Origin: Otis tarda
Lineage: Eukaryota > Chordata > Aves > Otidiformes > Otididae
DNA: 64,000 nucleotides
Direction: 5' to 3'
NCBI GenBank assembly: GCA_026413225.1
Contig: CM048554.1
Location: forward strand, 54,271,463 to 54,335,462
Shown here: in pieces, positions 26,698 through 40,065 of the stretch
How positions within the stretch are numbered: position 1 is the stretch's first letter
Layout: each line of letters opens with the position of its first letter
Translations under genes and position numbers: made by a program
The notes under the pieces: model-generated
Databases searched by the model: none
Seen by the model: the letters and a program-made list of their open reading frames with translations, nothing else
What the model was told of the DNA's origin: nothing

Positions 26698-27795
26698 GGA
26701 GCTATTCTTGCCACCCCCTGTGGCTGCAGCACACTAGGCGAGAGCAAAACCATGCTGAGAAACACCGCTCATCTTCCGTAACAGGAGGTGAGGTCTCTGG
26801 GTTTTGTGTGTGTGCCCGGGTGTGCGCACTCATGCTCCTGCTCCTCCTCAAGCCACTCACAATTAACCTCGCAAGGGCTCTTCCACCTACACGTTGCTGC
26901 ACCTCAGGCCAGCTGAAAGGAGCTGCAAGAGAAATGCAGATCGGAAGAGGAAACCTGTATGCCCCAGTTTGAGGGCTGCAGAGAGAGATGCTTTTATTGG
27001 TGCTAACCTGCTCACCTTGGCAAGCCGCCACCAGAAGAAGGAAACATGCTGCTTCTCTCTTCTTGCATGAGAGGTTAAGGACTCCCCTCAGCGCGAGGCA
27101 ATGTACATCTCTGCGGTCGCACACCCCTGTAACATCTGCTTTTATGTCTGACTTCACTTGTCTGCTCCTTCAGCAGTTACTCTGGGAGGCGATCCTTGAA
27201 AGGTAAGACCCAGCACTAGCCAAATTATAGATTATTGTCGTTCATAGAGATAATCACTGCAAGGAGCTGTACAGACCCTTGACTGAAAGAGATTAAATTC
27301 CTGCAGGATTAGAAATCTTGCTTCTCCCCAGAGCAAAGCCTGGGGCTGCCTCTCCCAGAAGCAAAAAGCCAGGCATCAGAGACAACCTCTATTGTCCTGC
27401 TGTCTGTGTGTAGGCAGCGGAGCCTGATGGGATGCTGAAAAGAGCCAGTCCTAGCAGTTGGAGAAGAAAATCCCAGTGCAGGAGAAGTAGGGAATTTCTG
27501 TGGGAATCCTGGCACAGACAGAGCCACTGGGGCTGTCAGCTGGCAGGGTCAGAGAGCCCACCCAGGAGGAACACGTTTTGCTGGACTGAGGAAACAAAAG
27601 ATGAGCGCTTGCCTGAGCTCTGGCAGAGGAGAGGCCAAGGGTCTCTTGAGTGCGTCCCTTCCTGTCATGCAGCCCAATGGCTTGCAATGCGTAGCAGCAT
27701 CCAGCAGGGCTGCGGGGACTACCCAAATCAAGAGAAAAATAGTAAGGGACAACAGTGACCACACAGGTCTCAGAAAGCAGGTGGTGCGGTGCCAG

Positions 27796-27821
27796 CATTA
27801 TTTACCACCTGGTAAATAATG
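27796..27821. repeat. Near-perfect 26-bp palindrome with paired forkhead-like sites
   Basis: The arms CATTATTTACCA and TGGTAAATAATG are exact reverse complements, separated by CC. Each arm contains TATTTAC/GTAAATA, a common forkhead-factor recognition form. A perfect 12-bp inverted repeat with a 2-base spacer is unlikely by chance in 64 kb, though not excluded. Binding is inferred. Confidence 0.85.
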
Positions 27822-28560
27822 ATGCACACTAGTCCCCAAGACTCCTTGGGGCTGCAAGCTGACTGTGCCACCTGCAATCTTCAGCCCATCAGCTGGAAGG
27901 CACCGCGAGTGGCTGCTGCGCCATTACCCGCACGGGGTCCACAGGACCCCCACGGCTCTGCTTGCTCCCTTACAAACACCATCCGGCCTCCCCATGTCAG
28001 CCCAGCTGTGCTGCGCTCGCTCTGCGGAAAGCCGAGTTATTCAATGACAGCCTAGCCTCTGGATGCTGAAGCACACGCCCGGGCCAGGAGGGTGTGCGAG
28101 TATCAGCCCTGCCGAAACATCAGGCTACCAGTTAGCCAGCTGCTATATGCATACAAAACTATTTGGATTTGAATGTGCCATCCAGGACTGAGGCGATACT
28201 CAGACAGCACACACATTATCTTTTCCAATTAAACTCCTCCTTAGATACAACCACAATTAAGTTTATATATAATAATTACCGAGTCTACTTGACTCCTCTT
28301 TGCTTAAACAAATATAGTCTAAAAACACCTACTGAAGAAAATGTACCTTCTCCCCCTCCCTAGACAAAAAGCCGAGCTGCATACCTTAAAACAAATATCC
28401 TATTACCTTGTTTTTCCTCGTTTCTCTTCATTTTCTGTTACAATAAAGCATCTCAAGCAGCACAGCCCCTCTAACTAAAGCTGCAGGAAAAGGGTGGGGC
28501 TTTCTAACATACCTCAAGCCGCGTGTTATTTATGTAACGGTTTGGTTTGAGACAGCGGTC

Positions 28561-28645
28561 AAATCCTCAGCTAGTGTAAATGCAAGAGCTGGGCTGAAGT
28601 TAAGGCAGCTCGGGGACTTCACACCAGGGGAAGACTTTGCACCCT
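28561..28645. repeat. Degraded copy of an old palindromic amniote repeat
   Basis: The segment begins AAATCCTCAGCTAGTGTAAA and, about 58 bases on, has ACTTCACACCAGGGGAAGAC. These resemble the two mirrored ends of a dispersed repeat common in birds, turtles and crocodilians (roughly 'atcctcagctggtgtaaat ... atttacaccagctgaggat'). The middle has decayed. This is the clearest of several such fragments in the window. Recognition is from memory of the motif. Confidence 0.5.
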
Positions 28646-31130
28646 ACGCCCATCGGTGCAGGATGCTCAGAGACGCCCCGCTGATAGCATCCCTCCCAGG
28701 CGCAGCCGCCCAGCATTGCTGCAAGCCCTGCAGGGCATGTGCTGGAGCTTACACCAACTTTGGGGAAAAATCACACCCTTTTGGGTCCTGCTCCTGCAGC
28801 ATCTGACACTGCCACGGGGCTAGTGCTAGTCTGGGTGCTCATCACTTCTGATGAGCAGAAGGACTTACAAAACCTTAGGCTTTCACTATCTCAGGTGCTG
28901 CATTTAATAGAAAACTGGGCAAACGCCCTTACTGGGAGTTTCAGCTGTGAGAGCGGTACAGCCTGTGTGGCCCAGGTCGGAACAAAAGCCATCTGCTGCA
29001 TTTGCCCTCAGCCCTTCCCCTGTTTCACAGGAAGATGAAGCAGCACAAGGAGGTGCCTTCTCATCAGGATTAGAGCCTTTCATCACCGCAGAAAGCTGTG
29101 GGCCTGCAGCCCCCTTCCCATCACCAGAGCACGGAAAGGAGCCTCAGCATGAAGACGGCCCCAGCCCATCGGCCATTGTGCAACGCCACCCACACAGCGC
29201 AGAAATCCCGTCCGGTTCCTTCCACACGATCAGCTTACGGCCCCTGCTGAAATCCCACACGTGGCTGTGTATCTCAGGCTGCAAAGCTGCGAGTGGTGGC
29301 TTGGGCGCTCTCCCAGCCCCTTCTCCCCTCGGTGCGGGTGGGCTGGGAGCATCCTGCAGCAGAGGGTTCCCCAGCGCAGCTCTGTGCAGAGATGACAACT
29401 AATTTCTTCTCCAAGTCTGTGGGCACATCGTTGCAATTTCATCACACAAACTGTATGTCTTATTACCGGACAGGGTATATAGAAAGGAAGGCATGGAAGA
29501 GTTTTTGCAATGATCTTAAATATTTCACTTGAAGCCCATTAGTTTGCAGGCTAAATAATCCCACATATAAACTTTGTGTATCTCCTGATCTCAGTCTTCT
29601 TCACCAGGACCTTTTCACTTTCAGCCTGAGGGCTGACAGAGGAAGGCATGAAGTAAGGTTTCACACAGGCTTCTAAACAAAATAATCTGAAAATTATTAC
29701 AGTAATCAGAAACTAGCTTATTGGGTTTTCGCTAATCCCCTCTGAACAAGTTTAAAGAGCATAGCGGGGTGGTACCTTATAACTTTTGTGAGACAACATG
29801 TTTCAACAGCTAACAAACGCAGAAAGCCAGGGACCGCCACCTCCGTGCTGTTCCTGCAAGTGCTGCCAGCAATGATCTCAGGACGGCCACTGGCCCTTAG
29901 AAACCCTTGTCTTCAGAGAGCCCAGGACACAGAAACAAATGAAAACCTAGAGAAGGGTGGAGGGAACTCTTACAAAATTAATTGCACAAAAATAAGGCTT
30001 TCTAACTCACCTGCTGCCTGAGAATGAACTCCACACCTTGCTAGTATTAGCTGTGACAAACAGATGTCTTTTCCCAACTTGTAAGATTAAGAGCTTCCTG
30101 GGAAAATCACCCAGGGGGGCATAAATATTGAGAACATGTGACTTGGGGATCCAAGCTTTTCTGAGCGCTTCTGCAGCCAGAGGAAATGTGCAGCATGAGA
30201 ATGAGCAGCCTGCAGTAAAGGACTAAGTGAAAGAGGAGCTCGATTACGACTGAACAGATCCAAGCACTAAAAGAGTTTGCCCAGTGTCACCCTCGCTAGA
30301 CTAAAACTCTGTTCTCTTCCAGAGCAGAGATGGTTAAACAAGCTCAGGTAGCACCAGAGACTCAGGACCTCCATGAGCAACCTGCCATTTCTTGGTGCAG
30401 AGAGATACATTCACCATTTTTCCTACAAATAACCGTGAGCCCTAGCTACAGTCACACTGCGTGCATCCTCTCGTTGCCTAGCCTTTGGAGGTTTTTTCGG
30501 CCAAGGACATGCCTGTGCACATTAATTGCACAGAGAGTTTTAAAGATGAGGCGAGGGACCAGCAGACCTAATTTTGGAGATGAGGATGATGAGAAGATTT
30601 TGGAGTTCAGGGACTGGGACAGGGAAGGAGAGCAGGGCTGCAGGGAGCCGGCTGGGGTGCAGACGGGCCAATGCAGACGCCTCCAATGCAGACGGGCTCC
30701 TGCTCCGTGCCCCGCTCAGACCATCCAGGCCAGCCCAGTCCACATGTGAGGGATCCCATGAAATAACTGTGCGTGCCCTGGTTTCTCTTGGCACGTCCCA
30801 CGGGTGTCCCTGCAGAGATGCAGTATTATTCTTTCCTAACCAGTTCTCCCACTGGGGGAGAGAAATTGTGTCTCCTTCAGGACAGTCAGCAAAGTGGGAC
30901 GGGGCAAACAGCACCATTGGAGACTGGGCACCCTTCTTCCCTGTCATGCTGGTGCCTCCTGGCACCAGTTAAAGCAAAGTAACCCCCACACCTCTGGCAG
31001 AGGCAGCCCAGAGCCCTGTGCCAGTGAAGGCAGCCTGCAAAACTGAGCTAAAAGCAGGTGAGGGTCTGGATTAACCCTGCAGCCCCTTCTGTAGCAAAGC
31101 TGAGAGCAATGGGGTCAGCAGCAGTGCCCG

Positions 31131-31144
31131 CCCCCCCCCCCCCC
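31131..31144. repeat. Homopolymer C14
   Basis: Fourteen consecutive C on the plus strand, preceded by CCCG. It is likely to vary in length and prone to sequencing error. The G-rich strand could form a G-quadruplex. Confidence 0.95.
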
Positions 31145-31320
31145 AGGAACTGCAGCACACCTCCCTGCTCTTCCTTGAGATTCTTATGAACGATACCAAC
31201 TGCAGACATCGGAGGAACTACAGCCCACTCCAGCATCATGGCCCAGTTTTTCAGGGTTTCAGGTGCAGAGGACTTTTGGACAGGAAATATGAGACATGAA
31301 CATCCCAGCCAGGTACGTGC

Positions 31321-31412
31321 TGGTGTTCACACATGCACCGAACGTGCACAAGCCCTGCACCTGGGTACACACCTCCAGCGTGCACATGCACGCAGGAGGC
31401 ACAAATGCACCC
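31321..31412. repeat. Degenerate CA/TGCAC tract
   Basis: TGCAC and CACAC words recur over about 90 bases with interruptions. As with the tract at 26.6 kb, it is probably a decayed microsatellite. Confidence 0.5.
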
Positions 31413-31689
31413 AGCTAGATAATATGAGATTGTTTGTATTCATCTACTGTAACATTTTGTCCTCAGGACTGCAATTCATCTCACCTATTTTTAGACGTGT
31501 TGGGTGTAGATGACTGCATCCAGGCTAGTTAACTCCTTTTAGAGTCATGGCGCCGCACAGCCACTGCTCCTCTTGTGCTGTGCAGGCAGGTCACATACGC
31601 TGTGCTCTGCAGGGGCCTGTTTCCCCCCGCAAAGGGAGGCTGGCTCAGATCGAGCTATTTGCCACAAATCCCACCCCAGACATCATTAA

Positions 31690-32480
31690 GCGCTTTTAAA
31701 ATCTTCTCATCCAAGCTCTCCTCACTTTCCCTTGCCTTTCCATGTCAGCCTTCCATGATGTTTTTTTCCACTCCCTGCAACTTTTCACATAATTTTCCCC
31801 TTCAGTTTCCTCCTTTTCCCTCCCCTGATCAGCTTTTGCACTTGGTTTCTCCTTGACTTCCCACCCCACACCACTTGTGTCTCCTCCTGCTCTGCCCCCG
31901 CTGTCACCCAAAAGCTGACACAAGTGGCGGCCTCATCAGCCTCCGCTCCCATTCTTGCAGGACCCAGCTCTGCCACAGCTCTGCCTGCTCCTGCACCCCA
32001 CCTTGGGGCACCCACTCACTTCCCCTTGCCCCCATGCCTGCTGCCACCACCGTGCTCCCACATCTGCATGGGGCTGTCCCCACACCTGCACCCGGCTGGT
32101 TCCCGCGTCCCCCCCATGCACCACCCGGCTCCGCACCCACGCAGGCTCACCCCACGCAGCTGCACGCCGCCATCCTGGCTCTGCCCAGCCTCCTCCAGGC
32201 GCTGCCTTGCTCTGCGCAGAGGGGGAAGCCGCAAGGACGTGTGCGATTTACACGTGGCTAAAGCAGATTCCCAGATGGCTTCGCAGCTTCCCTTGTATTC
32301 TCTTTAGTCTTCCTGGCCTCCGCGGTCATTTCCCTTTTCCACCTGCCTTTCCCCCTCGCTCCCTTCCTGTCCGTCTTATCTCTCTCTCCTTGCTCCGCTC
32401 TCCCACGCCACTGTGCTGCTCCCTCCCCACAGCCGCCCCATCCCGCTTGCCACGGGCACCCCTGCTCTCCCCACACTCAC
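31690..32480 (+). other. Pyrimidine-rich block (plus strand)
   Basis: About 800 bases are strongly enriched in C and T on the plus strand, most densely at 31,700-31,870 and 32,285-32,410. Open frames across it are a by-product of composition. No gene is recognised. On the ITPKB sense strand it is purine-rich. Confidence 0.6.
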
Positions 32481-32734
32481 GGCATCGCCTCCGCTTTGCA
32501 GCTTGAACCAGCCTTCACCCGGCTGCAATGCGAGTGTCGCAAGCGGAGGACAGCTGAAAAGACAATCAGTGAAAAGCTGGGGAGCGTCTGCAGCTAAACT
32601 TGACAAGATCCTGGAGAAAATACAGTCAGAAAGGAGCCGTGCTCTAGTTCCAGCTGGAGCATGTGACGGGATCGAGAACCCTTTGTATGCCTCTGTGAGA
32701 ACAACTAATGGGAAAAAAAGGAAATGGTGACATG

Positions 32735-32815
32735 ACGAGACAGCAAAGAGACAAAATGTGGGACTAAGGGGAGGAAAGAGAAAAAGGAAGAAAAAGAGAA
32801 CAGGAAAAAACAGGT
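32735..32815 (+). repeat. Purine-rich tract following the pyrimidine-rich block
   Basis: About 80 bases are nearly all A and G on the plus strand (GGGGAGGAAAGAGAAAAAGG and similar). With the preceding pyrimidine-rich block it forms a large strand-asymmetric pair. Confidence 0.7.
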
Positions 32816-33958
32816 AGATTCTTAGAGGCACTTCGCATGCTTTTTAAAAAGTTGCACTTCCTTTGAATTATCTGTGCTGGAGATATTTTCAACACAGCTC
32901 CGTTTCCCTTGAAAGGTTAATTTGGCACTCATTCAATTCTCGGATGAGCTTGCAAAACATGAAAGAAGCTGCAAGTGTCACTAAAATGTAGGACCAGCCT
33001 CAGTTCTGAGACAGAGAACTGTGCATCTTCCTCCCTGATGGCAAAATGGTGGCTCTTGGCCTCTCCCTCTCTCCTCACCTACCCTGACCTCCCCATGCCC
33101 AACTCGCAACAAAAGCAAGTTTATTTTTCTTCTAAATGGCACGGTAGGCATTTCAAAATTACATAGGATCCTGATCACGTTGAGAGATTAACTCATCTGG
33201 AACCTGATCCAAGGACACCATGGGAAAGATTTCTGCTTCACCCCCGGGTGCACATCATGTACATCATCCAAAAGAAACGCTCTGTTTGCTTACAGACACA
33301 GCAGTGGTAGACATAAGTCCCCTTGGCATGAACAACAGCCCTGATCTAGGAAGAGAAACTGCACTAATTTCAAAATTGTTGGCTGCACTTTCACAAAATG
33401 TACTCAAACCATTTTTTTCCATTGATCTGACGACTCTGGTTACTCAAACAGCTCCTCAGCCTACTTCCTGTTCTGCTGGAGAGCTCAGCAGCCCCGCTAA
33501 GAAACAGAGAAAAAAAAAATAATTTCTAACTTTCTTTCGAGGTCATCACAAATAGCTTGGGTAGATGGTTCTTATTTTTGTTCAAAAAATGTATTTATAA
33601 CTTTACTCCCATCGGAGTGCAAGGCAATCTGACCTATCCTGCTCCCTGAGATGCTGGTTCAGCACAGTTGGTGAGCAGAGCCCATGCCCCACTAGCAACG
33701 TGGTCCTCAGCTCTGAGCACAAGAGACTTGCTGTAGGAAGAGAGAGGAAATTCAGTCTTTGGTCCACATTTTGTTGCTGGTCTACCCATGCTGTGCTTTC
33801 CAAAGGATCCCTGATGGAGCCAGCTGGGAGGGGGATTTTGCAACGTGGGCAGCTCTCCATCATCTAGCCATTTATATAAACAAAGCGCTAACCCAGCCCA
33901 TCTATGTTCTGTGTTATCCGTAGTTGGGATCAGATTTATTCTTCATGCAAGCCCACCA

Positions 33959-33993
33959 GACTCATTGGAGCTACAACAGAGTTGATTTAGACC
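33959..33993. repeat. Fragment of the same old palindromic repeat
   Basis: The fragment reads GACTCATTGGAGCTACAACA followed by GTTGATTTAGACC. This matches the half-element pattern 'gacttcaatggagctac...tgatttacacc' with a few changes and a small insertion. Confidence 0.45.
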
Positions 33994-35601
33994 GATCCCA
34001 TTCCAGTCCTGCAACTGAAATGAAGCTACATTCTACAGCGTCAGCTCTTCTCCATAAAAATAAGAGGAAAACGTAGCTCAAGGAGTCAGCAAGCACTGTT
34101 TGCTGGCCCTGGTTCCTGCAGTAGCAAAAGGAGACAGCAAGGGACCAGCAGACAGCAGCAAATGAACACTTTCCAGTGAGATCAGCTGGAACTGCTGCTG
34201 CAAAATCAGCCACCGAACCTACACCTGGAGTCTCCCTTCCTTTTCCAAAAACCGCAGGATATTTTCAAGATTAGTGGTGAAATCTGTGGCTTTTCATTAC
34301 CCAATACGAAAATTAATACGTCTTAGGGGTTTAAAGGGATCAGCAGGTATTTTCCAAAGTATTTGATCTTTGGAGAATTTATTTCCAAAAGTTCTAACGC
34401 TCGCTATGCTGCTCTAGAGACGTTAAGTGCCATCACATTGTTAGTGTTTCCCAGGCCAAAGCTTGTTTCTCAAATCCCCACTCCATTCAATAAACACTGA
34501 CACCAAGTAATAACATTCAGTATGTGTGTTGTAATGTGTGTTATGTTACAGCTGGCCACGCTGTCTAAACTGACTTGCAATTTAATTCCCAAGCAAGTAA
34601 CTTAATTGCATAGTATATGGAAAATGTTGCTGTTACGCAAGCCTCTGTTTTCTGACAATAGCCAGTAAAGCTGCTTTCCTCCCTTAATTTTATATCCTGG
34701 AAATATTCTAATTCTGTTTGTTACGCCAACAGTAGTTTCAGCTAGTTTTCCAAAGGCAGCTGCTCTCCAGAAGACCATCTGGATGTTGCATACAATCTTC
34801 AAAACTGCCCTCCTGGTGCGATTTCACTGAATTAACCCTGAGGATGGAGCACCGGAGAAAAGCATGCAGCCCACGGATACACCCAACGTCCATGCCTTTG
34901 CTTTGGGGATGATTCCCTTTAAACGTGTAAAAGCTCTAAGAGTGTGCTAAAAGGAAGAATATCCTTGCCTCCTTCCCCTTGGGGGAGCAAAGACACATAC
35001 CTATCAGCTGGAAAGGAGAAAGGCGAACACAGCAGCATCTTAATTCAAGAGGCAAACTGGAGAATGTGGCAGCATATCCGATGAGAGCAAATTGAAATCT
35101 AAACACCCTCAGAGCCACTAGAGAACACTTAGAGTCCCTTCACACAGCACCTCTGCCCCATTCAATGACAAAGTGGTTTTGGATGGTATTTTCTGAGCAC
35201 TGTCAGGGCCTAAGATTCCTTGTCAAAAGACACGTACAAGCTTCCATAGATCACTGTTCAAATGGAATTGTTTAGCTGGAAAGTCAAGATTTTTGCTAAA
35301 ATCTTACAATCTGCATGGAAGTGCTGGCCGGCAGGCTCTATGCTGGCTCCTCACTTTAAGATTAACACAATCAGAGCTGTTCTCCCGTCTCCTGGCAGCT
35401 GCTTGTGTCAGAGATCTCTGAATCACCTTTATCTGTAGAGAAAGTGATTAGTTCTCAAGATGTGTTTTATATAAAAAAACTGACAGGAAAGTGGTGTGAG
35501 CCTCTGTGTGCAGTTTGTATGGTCCTTGTTCTTTGGTGACTGCTTGTATCTCTGTCCACACCCCTACCTCCAGATTTCTCCCTGGAGATGAGTTTGAATG
35601 T

Positions 35602-35656
35602 CGGCAGAGATGGGAGAGCCGAATGTCACCCGCGATCCCGGGCGTCACGACACCCG
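35602..35656. promoter_or_regulatory. Isolated dense CpG cluster
   Basis: Eight CpGs occur in about 55 bases within an AT-rich part of the ITPKB intron. They include ACCCGCGATCCCGGGCGTCA. There is no attached gene or TATA-like motif. Confidence 0.3.
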
Positions 35657-38600
35657 TACAAACAGGAAGGCAGATTTTGCTTTAGTTGTGTATGGGCTTT
35701 TTGTTTTGCCTGGGGTGGGGAGGGAGAGCTGGCGCTCTCTGTTTGTTACAGGAAAGCCGAATTGGCTTACATGCTCTGCCCTTCTGGCCTTTCTTTCCAT
35801 TCAGCCCATTTCTCGACCGAGAGAAGCAGCTATTTGAACAGTCCATTTGCCCGCTCCTGCAGCTTTAGCATGAGCCCTGCCTTGTTCTTACAGTCCCCAG
35901 CTCTTGCAGTCAGGTGGCTGAGACTCCAAGCTTTCATTTTTAAAAAGAAAGTAGATTTCTAGCCTTCTGGCTTGCAGAGAAGACTGAAAAATTGTCCTGA
36001 GTGCATAGGAATGAGGAAAACAATCTAACAAACCCAGCACTTCATAAAAAACCAAACCCCAAAACATATGGTGATTTTTAAGGCAAAACTCATTGTTTTG
36101 GGGAGAGCTTGGGTTGGCAGCATTTTAACAGTAAATGCATGATCAACAGAGCTGCAGAGCTGGTATATGCACGCTGGCCTGGATTCCCAGAGGCACTGCA
36201 GAGCGAGCCAGAGCCATCCCACCTCCTACTGCTGCCAGGGCCAGCAAGGAACACAGCCTGCTCCTCTGCTCGGCCATGGCCAGCCCCTTGCCTCTACACG
36301 CCTCAACAATGAAAATGTCCGTATCCTGTCTACACCATAAGATCCACCCTTCAGTAACACTAAAATTACAGCGGGACAGAAAAGTGTTTACGAACCCTCC
36401 TATTGCAGGTACAACCCAGCATCTTCCCACGAATGGAAAAGGTCTTTGCTACGGCCCCTGCCGAGACGGGCTGCTGCTAAAAAGTTTGCTGTCTCACACC
36501 GTGGCGTCTTTTTTCTCCTTCTTTTGTGCCCAAACCCTCCCAAGATGTAGAGGGAAGGGGCTGGGCTCAGAATACAGTCGAGGTAAGTCTCAGCAAAGGT
36601 GGCTCTGCTCCAGGCTTCAGCTGAGGAAATGGCACAACGTGTCCCAGTGAAGCAGAAAAGACAGCAGGGGACGGTAAACTGGGCAGCAGCTCATGGTATA
36701 GCAAATGCACACGTTCCTTCCCTCCTGCCTGGGGAAACTCTGCGGCACGTTTTGGCTCCAGCAAAGTAATTACTAGCTGTTTGCTCGTTTCCCTTTAATG
36801 AATCAGTTGAATGAGCCCAGTGTGAGTGTTGGGGGAGTGAAAGTCTGCCATTCAGCTGTCTGCAAACTCCCGCTTCTCTGAAGATTTCTAGATCAGATTT
36901 CAGGGCCCCAGGAGTTTGGGTTATTTTTCTAAATGAGGTTCGACATCGCCTCTTCCGGAGAAGCTGCCAGTTATCTACAAAACCTACAGCTCTTATTCAT
37001 TCGATACCACACGTTTCAGTTTGAATCACAGCAAAGTGTGGTTGACCTCAGATTAAACTAAAGTACTTGCTCCATGGCGTTAGATTAAAGGTTGGCTAAC
37101 AGGGGAGCTGGATGGAGCATGAATATTTTTACATCAGAGTTCAACCAAAAAAAACTGGGGGAGAGGAGATGTGCAGGTCAGGCTGAACACAGCTGAAATC
37201 ATGGGGCTGTGGAAAGAAAACTCTGAAACATCTCATCTGAAGCCAAAGTAAAAGGAGGTGTTTCATTTTGGCTTATGTAAGTTCTAAAAAACCTTTTCTC
37301 TTTTCTTTTTCAATGTGTTTTAGCAGTGAGGTCAATTTTTAAGTGAAAAATGCCATTCTGAATCAAATCTACATTTCAAATGCCTGCAAAACATAAACAA
37401 ACCATTCCCCAAATGAAACAGTTCATTCTGAAAGTGTCAGAATGACACACATCACTATTTTTAACATCCCTCCCTCTTCCCCCACCTCTGTATTTTTTTC
37501 TAGGCCAGAACTATTTAGAAAATGTGTTTGATTTTGTGAATCATTTTGACTCCCCCTCCTCCTTGACATTTGCTGGAAAATTTACTCTCTGCCAAAAAAA
37601 CTGTTCTTCCAGCCAGCTCCTATGATCTTCTGTCCTGCCAGGGTTTCTCTGGACAGGGCTGGGGGTCTAACTGCCTTGGGGACACAGCACAGAAGGTCTA
37701 GAGGAAGAGGGGGCCAGGAGGGCAAACCCAAGCACCTCTCTGGGCAGCCACGGGCTCTGCAGCACAGAGCAGCCCGACCCTCCACCGTAGCTGCCCTGAA
37801 AAAGCCCTGAGCCACTCTCTCCGGGGACCAAACGGGGAGTCGGGCTCTGATATAAGTCACCACACAGAGGGAGTTCCTCATTGGGCTGTGGCTTCCGGAT
37901 AGTAGGGGAGTGCTTCGAGTTTTGGTTCTCTTGGAAAAATCTTGCATTCAATGCCAGGCCCCTGAAGGTTAAGGGAGTGTACCATGGGGGCTCAGAGCCA
38001 CCTCCTATCAAGTCTACAGAAATTTTGGCTTTGGCTTTGACAGAAACTTGATGGCTCCAAGGCTTGCAATGGAATACAGAGGCTTGATTATTCACAGCCT
38101 GGCAATTGACAGAACAATTTATGCCTTTGCAATGAGAGTGTAAATGTTACTGCTCTCATTTGTGAGTGCTTTGCTCCTACCCTGAAACTTTTTAGCAAGT
38201 GGAAGACTTGGATCTCTTTCTCTCAGTCCTCACATCCAACTTATCTGTAAGTCTTGCAGAGTTATTCAGGATAACATCCCTAACAGAGTCTTTCCAACCT
38301 ACCCACCCCACTAAAACTCACCTCCAGGGCTTATCACCTCATATCTCAATTTCACATCTCAATAGCCGTTCCTATGCAGGCTTGCTCTGTAAAGATTCAC
38401 CAAACCCACTGCTGAAAGATTGCTTTTCGAATCTGTCGTCTGGCCCTGCTGCAGCTCCTTCAGCTTCCCCACCTTGACTCCTTCTCCTGAGGTGCAAGCC
38501 TAAGCTACTTGGCTTTTCTTTCAAGGCTGTGATTTATTCTATTCCCATCACTTCTTATTTCAGTGCTGAAAGGTCAACTCCTGCGTATGCTCAAGCATGA

Positions 38601-40035
38601 GATCAGCCTATATTAAACAGGCTCCTCTGAGCTTTCTCCCTTCTGGGAAGAATTCCCATCCACAAGAACAAACCTGGGATCTGGAACTGCCTTTAAGCTG
38701 CCCAAAAGCTCAAAAAACAAATACCAGAGCTGATCAGGCTGTACGATAGTCAGGCAAGAACAGACAAGGTGGCATGGTGCTACCTCTGCATTTCCCTCTC
38801 ATTACTGGCCCCCCAGCACCTGGTCAACGTTATGGTGACTTCCGACCACCTGGACTCCCATGCTGCCTTCCTTGGCTTGAAAAAGCATTCCAGCAATGAA
38901 GGGTAACATGAGAAAACAGAGACCTGAGGAGAGAGGCCAAGTCTTTTCTCCTCGAGATGAGACAAAGATGAGGGGCTGCTAATGGTGGAATAGCTGAGCT
39001 GTATCCCTGGCTTCAGACCATTTGATTTAACCTGCTGTGTGAGGGGGCTTCCAGGAGAGACAGATGATATTAGTTGCTCCCTCCTATGAGAGAGAGTCTA
39101 GTTCAGTTCAGAGCTGCTTTTCCAAAAGTTCATCTTGAATGTATGAGCTTTATGCAGACTTTTTTAGTGGTAGTACATCTTGCTCAAAAACTGCGACACG
39201 CACTGTTTGTGTGTGAAGGTGGCAACGTGACACCCGACAAGGCAATTCTGTTGGCTTTGCAAAAAGATCAAGGTTAGTTCCCACTTTGCTAAAAGTATGG
39301 AAGGGAAATGCAGTATTTGTCAAGCAGAGAGAGATAAAGTGGATTGGGAACATTTTACACACAAATTCCTAGGAGGAAAAAAAAAAGAAACAATGGAGCT
39401 GGGAGAGTACACTTGTCAGGGTTTTTTTCAAACAATAGGTTTCATGTATGCTTTTAAAATACAACAGTAATTCAGGTGCACAGAGATAAGACACAGTTCT
39501 AAAATCTCTTTCCTTTGTTTCCTTTCTGGATGCTCTGGTCTCCACCCCAGTAAGACATTCCCACCATGAAACCCCAGGGTGAAGGGCTGTCAGCTCTAAG
39601 TAAATACAACTCCAAGGAGATAATAATTAACACGCTTTTTCTGAAGCTGTTTGGCAATTGCATTTCTGAGTGTCTCCTGCTTCTGTGACCACATGCCTTG
39701 CTTTCACAGCATAGCTATTAGTGGCAGCCCCAGACTGCCCTAAGCAGCAGGAATGAGGGTTGCTGCATGGGGGTGCAGCTGTGTGCCAGGCCCTGGCAGG
39801 AACAGGATGGGATGAGATGGTGGGACTGGGAGACCAGTACAGTACCAGCAAGCGGTGCCCAGCTCTCTTCCTCCTCCACCTGCTGCCATGACAGTCACCT
39901 ACCTGGGCAGTGCATACCCGCTGCTATCCCATGCTCCCATCTGCAACAGCAGATGGAGGTGGAAATACCACCCTGGGGCCTTTCATGGTCACTTTGTGCA
40001 GGCAGCAAGGGCAGCACGAGGTACCAGGTGATGCT

Positions 40036-40065
40036 GAACTGGCTTCAATGGAGCTAAGCTGATGC
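40036..40065. repeat. Fragment of the same old palindromic repeat
   Basis: It contains GGCTTCAATGGAGCTAAGCT followed by GATG, matching the 'gacttcaatggagctacgctgat' core at nearly every base. No flanking arms are recognisable. Confidence 0.45.
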
